Part shown: positions 34,782-46,020 of the stretch, one piece after another | Layout: every line of letters begins with the position of its first letter | Position numbering within the stretch: position 1 is the stretch's first letter | Source of the DNA: Piper betle | Taxonomy: Eukaryota; Streptophyta; Magnoliopsida; Piperales; Piperaceae | NCBI GenBank assembly: GCA_033002965.1 | Contig: JAURVB010012868.1 | Coordinates: 115,584 to 179,583, forward strand | Direction of reading: 5' to 3' | Length of the DNA stretch: 64,000 nt | The notes under the pieces: generated by a model | The model's database searches: none | Seen by the model: the letters and a program-made list of their open reading frames with translations, nothing else | Told to the model about the DNA's origin: nothing | Position numbers and translations under genes: made by a program

Positions 34782-36720
34782 TGTTTTTAGTTTAGTTAAA
34801 TAAATAATTTAATGTAACATGAATCATATATTTATCAAAATTCAAGGGTTAAAGTAAACAATATTTACTAATTATTTGATATATCATTTTGTTTATTGGA
34901 TTTAAAAATTGATATAATTAATTTTGAATTAGCTTAAAATGGACTCTAAGTCGCTCGACTCTATGGCCTACTTGGTTGATTTTAAATCATGAGTTCTATC
35001 AACATATATGTTTCAAGCCAGAGTCGGATTCAACCGAATTTCAAAGCCACAAACAAAATATGTAATTAGACTTTAAAATTATTTTTTGTTATCAATATTT
35101 AATCAAGTTATAAAGTCACCTTAGTTTTCAATAGAAAAATGGATTTTGGAAAAAATTTCAGGTGAAAAAACTTGATATATATTAAAATAGTAGAGAAGAC
35201 TAAATCGGATTCACCGAAAATATCGTATGATGTGATGTTTATAACTATGGGTCTTTTATTTGCTTTTGGCTGGTCATTGATACTTGAGCTGGTCGTTGTT
35301 CTTTCTATATTTCCATTTACTTTTTCAGTAGAAGAGGATATAAATAGGGTTGTTATTTAAGCACATGGGCGTAATGCATGATTTTTATTGCATGAAGGTT
35401 TATTGCAAATGCAACCGAAAACAGTGAACTTTGGAAAAAATAAAAATGTTGAACTTGTCACAAGAGAGTGGAGTTGCCTAATTATTTAGAACCCGAGGAC
35501 AAAAAAATTTAACCTTTATCTTAGGGCTGAGTACATGTACCGGATTTAGTAAAGTTGGCTATTTTTATTTTTACCTTTAAGAAAAAAATATTGGTTTGGT
35601 TTTAGAAGGGCTGAGGTAGGTATGGGCTGAGTTGGGTTTTTTCAATTTTACCATCTTATCATCTCCCAATAAAATTTTCTGGTGCCTCATTCTGGTCCGA
35701 CAATAGGCCGGGCACTTACGCATAATGATCGTATCCAAAATGTGTTTGATCGTATTTAATCGGCCAATTATGACCAAATAAAATCAAACTAAATGTAAAC
35801 ATTATTTTGTTTGATCGAATGATTGATTTAATGACTAACAAAAATTATAAATTAATGATATAAATAATATTTTTAAAATTTATTATTAAATTATTATTAA
35901 TAATTATTAAATTTAAAGTACATCAATCGTAATTTTTGAATTTTTATATTGTAATATAATAATTGTTTATTTAAATATTTTAAAAAACAGATTTTAATTT
36001 TTATGCTAATTAACATAAGAAAAACTAAGAAAAATAAAAATATATATATATAAATGAGATATTAATTATTTGTAGAAAAAATTAATATTTATAAGTAAAA
36101 TAATTGGAAAATAAAATAATTATGGGACAAAATTAAATTTTTATATTGATAAATTTTCGATTTTATGTAACCCTGATTTTGACTATATATGCCCGACTAT
36201 TGCAGGAGATTAAATTGACGTAAATGGACAACGCTCTGCCGACATCCGATAAACAAACAGACGCCCACACCTACCTGGCATGAAGAATTAAAATGTGACA
36301 TTTGATGGATATGTATTCATGTCGATATGTACGTAATACATTATTAATGCTGCAACATTGTTCTCTTTCTCCACTCGAGAAAGAAACAAGACATACATAA
36401 ATATTCTGGTGTTCATACACCCCTAATTTAATTCAAAAACCTCCAACACACTCTCTAGAAAACCGAAGTTCATCTTTTTAGCTCTCAAGTTTAATTCTCA
36501 CATACAGTTACTCATATATCTATGTTTATATATAGTGCTATGTATAAATGCTTATACTTCTTTAAATAGCTCCTTGTTTGACTAGATAAACACTCCATTA
36601 ACCCAAGATTGGCCAACTCTTGGGCTATCCAGTTCTACTTCTGAGCATCTATTAATCCTGCTTGTGTCCACTTGCCTCTTAGAACGTACCCGCTCAATTA
36701 TTTGATTAAGAGTATTTTTG

Positions 36721-36723
<3 letters not shown>

Positions 36724-36758
<35 letters not shown>
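36724..36758. repeat. (AT)n microsatellite
   Basis: About seventeen AT dinucleotides without interruption. Confidence 0.95.
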
Positions 36759-36759
<1 letters not shown>

Positions 36760-37709
36760 TACTTAATTAAGAAAAGTTCATTTGCAAAATGTAAGATTCT
36801 CACAGCTTCCTCCAATACAAGATCTTATTGTCTTCCTTGCTTGCTAGGCTTGCAATTCTCATCAATGATAACATTGCCTCCACAGTGGTGGCATCTCTTC
36901 GTTGCCCAAAAGCTCCTTCCTCTAGTGTATAATAAATTTGTCTTGTTCACCTACGTCACCATGAAAATTTTCTTGCTGAACGCCACCACCACTGGTAGTA
37001 GGACTATCCAAAGCTTGGTGAAGCACGATTCAGTTCGACATCTGACCGGATAAAAAGTTCGATTCAAAGCTTGTAAGAAAATCAGATGAAGCAACTCAGG
37101 GCTTGTGCCGAATTGAATCGGCTCTATTCGAAGCTCGTTATTTATATATAAAGTAATTATATATATATAGATATATATATAAAGAATTGATGTTATACAC
37201 TGACATGTTTGGTAATGCATATGCGGCGCATCAGAAGGGGACTGTTGGTTTCAATCTAATAGTCCAAAAGTCACTCCCAATTTTCCCACCCTTCCCCTTT
37301 TTTTGCCTTTCCCTACCCCCTGCCGGTTTCAGTTACCTCCCAGCCTTGTCCCACACCCTCGGCCCCTTCGGCAGGCGCCATCCTCCACTGCCCATGCCCG
37401 CAGCGGCGGCGGCCCCCCCCACCCCCCGGGCCACCACCTTCTTCCCCCACCCTCGCCCCCGCCTACAGTTGCGGCCCCCCACATTCCCCTTACCCCGGGG
37501 GCCACCTTCCACCCCTTCGCCCTAACTGCTCGTAATGTGCTCTGCCCATGCTCAGCCACCGCTGTGCGTTTTCTACTTGGCCCACCCATGCCCGAGGCAG
37601 CGACAACATTGGCTAGAGGGCGGACGGCGGCCAGGTTGCCAGCAGTGGGGTGGCATTGCAAAATAAAAGAGGGGGGGGGGGAGGGGTTGAAGAAATAGGG
37701 AAGGGTACT

Positions 37710-38882
37710 TGTTAAGTGTTTAAAATATATAATATTTACCCATGTTTTTAATATGATTTTGTACTTCTCGGGTATAAACATTATTAATTAAGTAATATTT
37801 TACTTTATTTTTTTAGTTAATTAATATTTTATTATATATGCTTAACTTTGATGTTTTAATGCAGAAAAAGATGAATAAATTAAGCTTTGGATTTGATTGG
37901 TCATGACACTTGGCGCCACCCAATGGCTACAATGTATGGTGTTCAATGGAGTCGAACAGTTGGAAATGTAAAGGGACATTATAATTAATTAGATTACGTC
38001 GATTTGTGAACACCCTCTTCGAATTCTTGTATCTCCACTTCTATATAAAGGGGTGGTCATTTGTTGTTGATCATATCTCATCTCTTGGCTTCAGATTGTA
38101 GTAGAAGTAGTAGTTTTAGTTTTTGTAATTTCTTTCTCTTTCGTAATAAAAGTTAGTTTCTTCTTTATATTGTTTTTCTTTATATTGTTTTCTATTTTTA
38201 TTATGGAGTAGTTTTATATTTCGTTCTAGAGAAGAATGGAACTTAACATGATTTAATTGAATTCATTTCAAGCTCTTACTCTTTTATTCAATCGGATCGT
38301 TTGAATTATCATGTTCTAAATGCTAAGAATAGATTGATCACCTATTTCTTAGATCATGAGGTTTAATTAGATTTCGGGAGAAATTAATTAGATTAGTCAT
38401 TGATAATTCATCATACGACGAGTCTTTTGACTTGTTTGTCGTTGTGGTCGGAAGATACACAACACCGTATGCGATTGTAAGGCAATTCTTAATGCATTAT
38501 TTTGTTGATTAATCAATTATCACCGGGAGGTAGAAATTGAGGCAAAATAATAGAAGCATGAAGGAGCGGGAGCCACCATGTCATATAATTATCCTAGATC
38601 GACAATCCGAGGGAATAAAAGATAAGAGTAAGATTTGATGAAGATTAAATTCATGTTAAGGGAAATTCGACTCTAGAACGAGTTTTATAATTTTAACTCT
38701 TTTTTTAATTTAAAGTTATTACTTAGATTTAGTTAAGTTAATTATTTTTGTTTTGTTCTTAATTTTATTTTCTTTAATTAATTATAAGGAAATTCATCTC
38801 CCTGTGGGACGATACTTGATTTTATCATTATATTACTTGTTGCGACCATGTATACTTGCATGTCACTGAAAATATTCTAACA
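37710..38882 (+). repeat. 5' LTR of the Athila-like element
   Basis: TGTTAAGTGTTTAAAA to ATTCTAACA, 1173 bp. A TATA box, CTATATAAAG, lies at 38041-38050. Nearly identical to the 3' LTR. Confidence 0.92.
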
Positions 38883-38888
38883 AGTTTT

Positions 38889-38906
38889 TGGCGCCGTTGC
38901 CGGGAG
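38889..38906 (+). other. Primer-binding site, tRNA-Asp type
   Basis: TGGCGCCGTTGCCGGG begins 6 bases after the 5' LTR. It is complementary to the 3' end of plant tRNA-Asp and is the usual primer site of Athila-type elements. One G of the expected run is missing near the end. Confidence 0.85.
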
Positions 38907-39700
38907 ATCGAATTTTCTTAAGTTAATTTAGGATTAGAATTTTGAGTGTTTTTCTTTTCTTTTTAGATTTTAGTGTCTGATTATTTTTTAAAAAAAAAAA
39001 AAAAGAAAAAAAGAAAAATAAACTATATCATTATCTTCTTCCTTGCTATTATTTATTATCATTTGTTTATTAGTACGGTCACCCTTGTCTTCTTGTGATT
39101 CAAAGATTGAAAGGACTTTGAGAAACTTGTGTGCCGCTGGAAGAAGAGCACAAGAACCAATAGAGGAAGAAGCCATGCATTCATGGAGGACTACCGGAGT
39201 TTTAGAATTAGATGCACTTACTGCTTTATCTGCTCAGGTCAGTGCTTTAACTAATGAAGTTCAAATTCTTAATATACAGAGTGTAAAACCCACGATTCGA
39301 GTTAGGGTTTTATATTCAGAACCGGTCGGGTCGACCGTTATTTTTCGAGTTGAGTCAGTTTCAGGACACGTGTACCGAGCCGACGCCGGTCGCGTGTATG
39401 AGCTATGAGGGTCATGCGTACCCAAGTATATGATGATAACGTCATGAACACAGCAGAACAGAATGAGTTATCAGAATATATGAGAGTATGCCAGTGATTT
39501 TTTTAATTATTTTTATATATAATGGATCGTAGAATTAGTTTTAGGCCGTTTATTGCGTTAGGATGCGTTACGGGCATTTCGGGTGGGTTGATAGTTCTAG
39601 AGCATATCATTATGATTTTTTTGTGTGTTGTTTGATTTTACGGGATTTTTCCCGATTTTTATGAATTTTTTTTAGGATTTAATATGACTTAGTTATTATA

Positions 39701-39737
39701 CTTGACTCGAGCCGGAGACGAGTCAAGTCTTAATTAC
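39701..39737 (+). promoter_or_regulatory. TTGACTCG inverted repeat and AATTAC motif at the GC-block border
   Basis: CTTGACTCG (39701-39709) pairs with CGAGTCAAG (39719-39727) around a 9-nt loop and is followed by TCTTAATTAC and then TTTGCCACC. The same arrangement recurs in the other family 1 LTRs and in the hAT-like MITEs. Confidence 0.6.
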
Positions 39738-40972
39738 AAGTTTGCCACCCAACCTTTCTTCTCCGCCCGACCTTTTCTCCCCACGCCCAAACCCTCGTGC
39801 CGCGCCGCCCCTGTTCGCGCGCCACCGCCGCCGCTGTCGGCGCCGCCCGGCCGTCGACCGACGCCGCCCAGCTCGGCGACGACGTCGCCCTGCCGCCCCG
39901 ACTAGGTCCGGCCCTCATCGGACCGCCGCGACGCGAGGAAGCCACGCCGCGACGCCGCACCCGCGTTGCACTTCCGTCGCCGATTCCGCCGCCGGCGACC
40001 AGCGCCGCCGCGATCGGTCGGTCGCCTCAGCACCCTCAGCCTTCCAGCGACCTTCCCCGACTGGAACGGAGGCCATAGCCGCCGTGGTTGGCCGGATCTA
40101 GCGTCCCATCGCCGCCGGCTCTGTTTTGCCATTTTCCGGCGAGCCGCCGCCTCCATTGGCCACGCTGAGGTCATAGATGAGTCGGGGTCGCCGAGCCGGT
40201 TCCGAGGGTACCCAACACGACCCCTTTCCGACCAGTAGACGCCGCCGGCGATTGTCGCCGGAAAACCACCGGAAGTCGCCGGAAAACCGCCGGAAAAATC
40301 GGAATTTCTGGGATTCGCCGGAATTCACCGGATCTTCCGCGGGGCTCACCCAGTGGAGCCCGATCGAGCTTCGGACGCCGATGAGCGCCAAATTTGAGCT
40401 CCGAGACGCGCGACGGAACCCTAGCCGTCGCCGATTGCCGACGATGTGAGGTATAATTACCTCCGATTGATTTATTTAAAATTGATGATAATTGTTAGCA
40501 TAGCATGCTAGGGTTGATTAATTATCATGATTAATGTCTTGACCATGAATAAAGTAAAGATGCGCATGATGTGATTAATGACTAATTAGGGATGAAATGA
40601 TAAGTTACATGATGAGATTAAGTGTGAATGAAGGTTCAGCGATCTAATGAGGTAGGAGTCTCAGCATGATAAGTGATCAGGACGTAACTTTGAAAAACGC
40701 AATAAAATTGGTATGACTAGGATGAGTTAGAATTATTTAAATTTATGATTATTTAACTGTTGCTGGATGTTGATGATTGAATTGTGATTGATGTTCATTG
40801 TGTTTGATGCATCATTTAGTTAGCGGGCGTTAGTATTTAGTTTTGATGTGTAGGTACGAAGTAGGAGCTCGCCGCCTAGGCGCGATGACACGTTGGAGCT
40901 TCTACCAGGTCCGTTTAGGACTCGTCTCTGATTTACTCTTTCTATTGTATGTTTAATTTATTGCCTGCAGGA

Positions 40973-41010
40973 CGGGTTAAGTGGCGTTTTATCGGATCCC
41001 ACTTAACTCG
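40973..41010 (+). promoter_or_regulatory. Conserved LTR hairpin
   Basis: CGGGTTAAGTGG pairs with CCACTTAACTCG (12 bp, including one G-T) around the loop CGTTTTATCGGATC. It lies about 130 bp before the TATA box of this LTR. Confidence 0.75.
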
Positions 41011-41136
41011 GGCCATTTAATCGAACATTTTCCGGATTAATAACCCCTCGAGGATGAGATCCCTCGAGGTTGATTTCGAAAACAAGATCCACCAAAAGTT
41101 GCCTTCGGGCCTATTATATAACTCCCTACCCAAGCC

Positions 41137-41154
41137 TATATATATATATATATG
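41137..41154 (+). promoter_or_regulatory. LTR TATA box expanded to (TA)n
   Basis: CAAGCC is followed by about nine TA units and then GTAGTTTT. The corresponding site in the LTR at 49715 is the plain TATA box TATAAATAG (51536-51544). Confidence 0.65.
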
Positions 41155-41164
41155 TAGTTTTCGC

Positions 41165-41470
41165 ATTTCTGTGAGACGAGAGATGGAGAAATCGACTGCA
41201 CGTACCATGCAGAGGATGCCGTGACAGTCAAAGCGGGCTCTGGATTAGTGCCAGCGGACTGTTCCATTCCCGAGGGATCCTGACAACTCCGCGTTTGAGT
41301 TCCTCACACCCGGAGAACGTGGAGGTTTACGGGTACTGTTTAGTACAGCGCATGTCCGGACTTGTGGTTCAAAGGGTACTAAAGGCGACTGCCTGAGAGT
41401 ACTCGGCCTTCGTGCTCAAGGCCAGGAGAAATATGGAGGTAAGGAGAGGGCTTAGGATAAAGTTTCACGA
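41165..41470 (+). other. Conserved transcript-leader block of family 1 LTRs
   Basis: About 300 bp starting 10-30 bp after the TATA box. It is much better conserved than the rest of the LTR when compared with 51560-51865, with landmarks GCGGGCTCTGGATTAGTGCC, TCCCGAGGGATCCTGA, TTTGAGTTCCTCACACCCGG and GTTCAAAGGGTACTAAAGGC. Related blocks lie at 11990-12265, 59258-59420 and 62060-62390 on the minus strand and at 61048-61187 on the plus strand. Confidence 0.7.
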
Positions 41471-42016
41471 GAAGTACTGAAAAAGAAGTGCTGAGAGCAG
41501 CACAGTACCAGCAGCAGATCAGTTAGTTCGGGATGCTACCGGGTCTGCAGCCCAGTGGCTCCTCAGTAGTGCCCTTCAGAGTGTTCACGTGGAAGTATAT
41601 GATGTTTTCTTTCATATGAGAGTTTGCTCTCATAGCCAGTTTGTTATAGTTATTTTATTTTTCGGACCAGTAACGCTTGTTACTGACGTGTTTCTTATAC
41701 TATATGTAGGTGATAAGCACGAGATGGATGGAGCCAGCTAGGACGGAGGAGCAATAAGGTCTTCTACACACACACATTGGGTGATCTGAATGTTTAATAT
41801 TTTGTATTATGATGTTATTTATATAATGACATGCGTAATGATTGAAATGATGTTGAGTGCATGACAATGACACGATAGAAATGAAATGATCAGAGTAGCG
41901 CAGCAAAAGTGTGATGGGTTAGAGACCCAAGCTTCAGAATGAATGCATATAGTAGATTAGATTTGTGTGAATGATTGTTGATGCTATGCTATATATATTT
42001 GTATATATATTATTTT

Positions 42017-42059
42017 GACAGGGTGGGCCCCTAATTGCACTTTTAGGGGAGACCCTGTC
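42017..42059 (+). other. Hairpin followed by T-rich run in the LTR 3' part
   Basis: GACAGGGT pairs with ACCCTGTC, and the inner CCCCTAA pairs with TTAGGGG around TTGCACTT. TTTTATTTTAG follows. The equivalent in the LTR at 49715 is 52442-52480. Confidence 0.6.
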
Positions 42060-43393
42060 CGTTTTATTTTAGAATTTTTATCAATTTTGATCGTAATTGT
42101 GTTGGTGTGAAATTTGATTTGCATGTCATTCATGTAGTACCATGTTAGGATTTTGTGCATTCATTCATTCATGACAGAGTCGTATCTTCATCTTAAGACG
42201 CCGAGATTGGATCCGCACGAGTTAGGTTCGGGTTAGCCGACCTAACCGGGGCCTGTAACATGCCGGTTTGGTTCACTGAGCGTGGAACTGGATTTGGGGT
42301 GTTACACAGAGACAGGTTAAGGCTGTAGAACCAAGGTGTGAATGGTGTGGACAAGGACATTTTACAGGTCAATGTGCAACAGATCAAGTTAATTACGTAG
42401 GCAACTTTATTTGGAACAACAATCCCTATTCCAACACCTACAATGCGGGCTGGTGCAATAACCCCAATTTTTCATGGAATAATTCTTCACAATCGGTTGT
42501 TGTCCCCAATAATCCACCACCACCATCACAGCATTATCAACCCCCTTCACTTTCTTTTCAGCACACAACAATCGGATTTGATCCAAATGTTCAATTCCAT
42601 GCAACAAACAATGCAACAAACTATGCAACAATTTATGCAGAATCAGCAACAACAACAACAACAGTTTATGCAACAAGTTATGGTGCAATTAAACAAGGAA
42701 CCAAGTGAGCGACCCAAGGGTGTACTTCCTAGCCAACCAGAACAACCAAGGAATGATGGTCAAGAGCATTGCAAAGCTATAACAACCCAGAGTGGTATTA
42801 CTTTACAGGAACCAGTTCAGCCCAATGAAGTTAAGGAAAAAGATGAAAAACCAAATAACGAAAATGAACTCAATACATTGGTTAGCTTACTCGGATGCAA
42901 AGGGGATCAGTTTAGTAATTCATTACATAAATCCATAAATTCTCTTTGTGAAGAAGATATTGATGTGGATGAGATGGTTAAAGTATTAGATTCACAACCA
43001 ATTTTGCCTCAACGATTCAAAGTTATGGAAACCTCAGATCTACCATTCCACAAATTGCTGCCATCAATTGAAGTACCACTTATTTTAGAGCTAAAGCAAC
43101 TTCCAAAACATCTCAGGTATATTTTCTTAGGGCTTGATGACACTCTTCCTATTATTATATCTTCAGAGCTAACTATATTGCAGAAAGAGAAGCTGATTAG
43201 AATACTAAAAGATCACAAGTCAGCTATTGCTTGGACTATAGCAGACAAACATGGCATCTGGTGTGGTTGCTGGTCATTTTCTCCTGGACAGAAGTTTTTT
43301 CCATATGGTGCAATTGAAATTAAGACTGAACAAGGAGATCGATCATTTAAAGTCAATGAAGCATGGGTCAAGTGCAAATTCAGTTATTCATGA

Positions 43394-44846
43394 TAATCAT
43401 CCACCGACTAATTGATATGAGGGAGTTCTCTTTCACTTCTTTTTCTTTATTTTTATTTTTGAGGACAATGTTTAGTTTAAGTTTGGGGGTGATGCCTTAA
43501 TTTTATGCATATTGTTCATGCTTGACTCATGTTTAGATTTAGATATATATACATATATATAGTGTAGTTTAGTATAAAAATTTTATTATGCAATGGTATT
43601 TTAGTCTCTTGGTTCAATGATAGATACATGTGAATTAGTCTTACTTTTCTTGGGAAAACTTGATTAATTGATATGAGGGATGAACTGAGTAAAAGATTGC
43701 ATTCGAGAGTTGGTTCTCTACCTTATAATATTTTCACAATCCTTTGGTTTAGATGATTTCAATGAATGTTTTGCAATAAGGATTGTACATGATGGTCATG
43801 ACTTTTAGAATTTGCCCTAACGACTTTCGAGGCGAAATATTTGGTTTGCCATGTTGATGGAAAATGATATAGGCATTTCTTTTTGATGAGTCTGGGCCTT
43901 TCTTCAAGCCTACCTAATATAAATTATCCTTTGTACACAATTTCATGGCCTTTATTATACATATTTGTTTGATTACCCTTATTTTAGCCTTGGCCTTTTT
44001 ATTGAAAATATATCTTGCTGCTTGAGTCCTAGCACCCTAGTGTTTTGAAATCGTTCTAAATTCTAACAGGGATGAAACTTTGAGTAGTATAGAGGGAAGG
44101 CATTTCTTGTCATAGAGCGGTGATTAAAAAGATAATGTGGATTTTATTGGTACTTTGCTTTGTAAAAAAAAAGAAAAAAGACAAAGAAAGAAAGAAAAGA
44201 AAAGATGAGGCAATGATCCTCCACCAGTAAACACAAGATGAAGCAATAGTCTTCCACTGGTTTGAAATAAAAGAAAAAAAGAAAAAGTAGCAGGTAGTCA
44301 ATGGAAAATCAAAGCAAAGTTAATTCTTATATTGGGTCAAGTCGATACTACATTTAAGGAAGTTTGTGTCATATTGATACGGTGTTTGGGGATTTGCTAA
44401 TCATGTATGTTAGGATTTAGAAAGGATTTTCAATTCTAGGGTGCATATTAGCCTCTGATTTTTCTATCTTGCCTATTCTATTTTTGGTCCCTAGCCCCTG
44501 GCCCCGTTACAACCTATAAAGACCTATTGATTCCATTAATTTGGCATTGCCTACATTAGTGGAGATGGGAGCGAAAGGTGAACATATTTAAGCATGTGCT
44601 TGATTGTATTCTCTTGGTTGTAGATGAGAATGATAAGCCAATGGACTATCACACACACACAGAGAGCTTTCTTTTGGATGTGATTGATGAAAGGGAATTT
44701 CTGATTTGATTGACATCTTGTTGACTCTTGAGGGTTTGATTGAGAATCATATGAGAACATAATGGGGACTAAGTATTTTTGTGTAGTAAAATTTTCTTTG
44801 TTATGATATTTTGCTCGGGACGCGCAAAAGTTTAAGTTTGGGGGTG
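43394..44846 (+). other. 3' non-coding part of the Athila-like element
   Basis: No gene is seen. A first AAGTTTGGGGGTGATG tract at about 43479-43494 looks like an extra polypurine tract. The true tract, AAGTTTGGGGGTG at 44834-44846, touches the 3' LTR. Purine-rich AGAAA runs lie at about 44165-44205. Confidence 0.6.
44834..44846 (+). other. Polypurine tract
   Basis: AAGTTTGGGGGTG directly precedes TGTTAAG, the first bases of the 3' LTR, as required for plus-strand priming. Confidence 0.8.
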
Positions 44847-46020
44847 TGTTAAGTGTTTAAAATATATAATATTTACCCATGTTTTTAATATGATTTTGTA
44901 CTTCACGGGTATAAACATTATTAATTAAGTAATATTTTACTTTATTATTTTAGTTAATTAATATTTTATTATATATGCTTAACTTTGATGTTTTAATGCA
45001 GAAAAAGATGAATAAATTAAGCTTTGGATTTGATTGGTCATGACACTTGGCCCCACCCAATGGCTACAATGTCATGGTGTTCAATGGAGTCGAACAGTTG
45101 GAAACTTAAAGGGACATTATAATTAATTAGATTACGTCGATTTGTGAACACCCTCTTCGAATTCTTGTATCTCCACTTCTATATAAAGGGGTGGTCATTT
45201 GTTGTTGATCATATCTCATCTCTTGGCTTCAGATTGTAGTAGAAGTAGTAGTTTTAGTTTTTGTAATTTCTTTCTCTTTCGTAATAAAAGTTAGTTTCTT
45301 CTTTATATTGTTTTTCTTTATATTGTTTTCTATTTTTATTATGGAGTAGTCTTTATATTTCGTTCTAGAGAAGAATGGAACTTAACATGATTTAATTGAA
45401 TTCATTTCAAGCTCTTACTCTTTTATTCAATCGGATCGTTTGAATTATCATGTTCTAAATGCTAAGAATAGATTGATCACCTATTTCTTAGATCATGAGG
45501 TTTAATTAGATTTCGGGAGAAATTAATTAGATTAGTCATTGATAATTCATCATACGACGAGTCTTTTGACTTGTTTGTCGTTGTGGTCGGAAGATACACA
45601 ACACCGTATGCGATTGTAAGGCAATTCTTAATGCATTATTTTGTTGATTAATCAATTATCACCGGGAGGTAGAAATTGAGGCAAAATAATAGAAGCATGA
45701 AGGAGCGGGAGCCACCATGTCATATAATTATCCTAGATCGACAATCCGAGGGAATAAAAGATAAGAGTAAGATTTGATGAAGATTAAATTCATGTTAAGG
45801 GAAATTCGACTCTAGAACGAGTTTTATAATTTTAACTTCGCTTTTAATTTAAAGTTATTACTTAGATTTAGTTAAGTTAGTTATTTTTGTTTTGTTCTTA
45901 ATTTTATTTTCTTTAATTAATTATAGGAAATTCATCTCCCTGTGGGACGATACTTGATTTTATCATTATATTACTTGTTGCGACCATGTATACTTGCATG
46001 TCACTGAAAATATTCAAACA
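44847..46020 (+). repeat. 3' LTR of the Athila-like element
   Basis: TGTTAAGTGTTTAAAA to ATTCAAACA, 1174 bp, about 99% identical by eye to the 5' LTR, followed by ATACT. Confidence 0.92.

Larger units (their letters stand above)
32541..37181. other. AT-rich gene-poor region
   Basis: No gene is seen. It holds a decayed MITE (34225-34575), AT microsatellites at about 34285-34303, 34751-34783 and 36724-36758, and long A/T-rich stretches. Short open frames (for example 35172-35360 and 36718-37053) lack motifs. Confidence 0.4.
39282..42306 (+). mobile_element. Solo LTR, family 1 (TSD CAGAG)
   Basis: This is a 3025-bp LTR, TGTAAAACCCACG to TTTGGGGTGTTACA, with a perfect 5-bp target duplication CAGAG (39277-39281 and 42307-42311). 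Landmarks in order are the inverted repeat CTTGACTCG...CGAGTCAAG (39701-39727), a GC-rich block (about 39740-40450), the conserved hairpin (40973-41010), the CCTCGAGG pair (about 41047-41069), a TA-repeat TATA box (41137-41154), the transcript-leader block (about 41165-41470), and a second hairpin (42017-42059). The TG...CA ends and long LTR fit a Tekay/Del-type chromovirus, but no internal region is available to prove this. Long open frames in the GC-rich block show no known domain. Confidence 0.93.
39090..43393 (+). pseudogene. Gag-pol remnant of the Athila-like element, split by a solo LTR
   Basis: The left piece (about 39090-39281) holds a short N-terminal gag remnant (KIERTLRNL) fused to a gag C-terminal linker (LDALTALSAQVSALTNE). 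The solo LTR at 39282-42306 interrupts it. The frame matches across the insertion once the LTR and one CAGAG are discounted. The right piece starts with a zinc knuckle (CEWCGQGHFTGQC), then NNPYSNTYNAGW, a frameshift near 42570, a glutamine-rich stretch, KAITTQSG (gag-protease border), and reverse-transcriptase onset (LPKHLRYIFLG, HKSAIAWTIADKHGI). It then jumps to an integrase tail (PYGAIEIK...SFKVN) and stops at 43393. No protease DTG or polymerase YxDD motif is present. Confidence 0.85.
37710..46020 (+). mobile_element. Non-autonomous Athila-like Ty3/gypsy retrotransposon with a nested solo LTR
   Basis: The element has two LTRs (37710-38882 and 44847-46020), a primer-binding site, a polypurine tract, and target sites GTACT/ATACT that agree at 4 of 5 positions. 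The LTRs differ at about a dozen positions by my count, roughly 99% identity, so the insertion is young. Coding capacity is reduced to scraps of gag, the beginning of reverse transcriptase and the tail of integrase. Protease and almost all of reverse transcriptase, RNase H and integrase are missing, so it could move only with help from a full relative. The tRNA-Asp primer site and gag wording point to the Athila/Tat lineage. A solo LTR at 39282-42306 splits gag. Confidence 0.88.

Noticed and set aside
35172..35360. Small membrane-like open frame
   Set aside because: The hydrophobic stretch results from T-rich DNA, and nothing around it suggests a gene.
37187..37698. Proline-rich open frames
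   Set aside because: They fall in the C-rich arm of the foldback element, and the inverted arm at 46440-46883 gives the same type of artefact.
39702..40449. Possible proline-rich protein in the solo LTR at 39282-42306
   Set aside because: The start is similar to the frame in the LTR at 49715 because the DNA is homologous, but the frames diverge quickly and show no domain.
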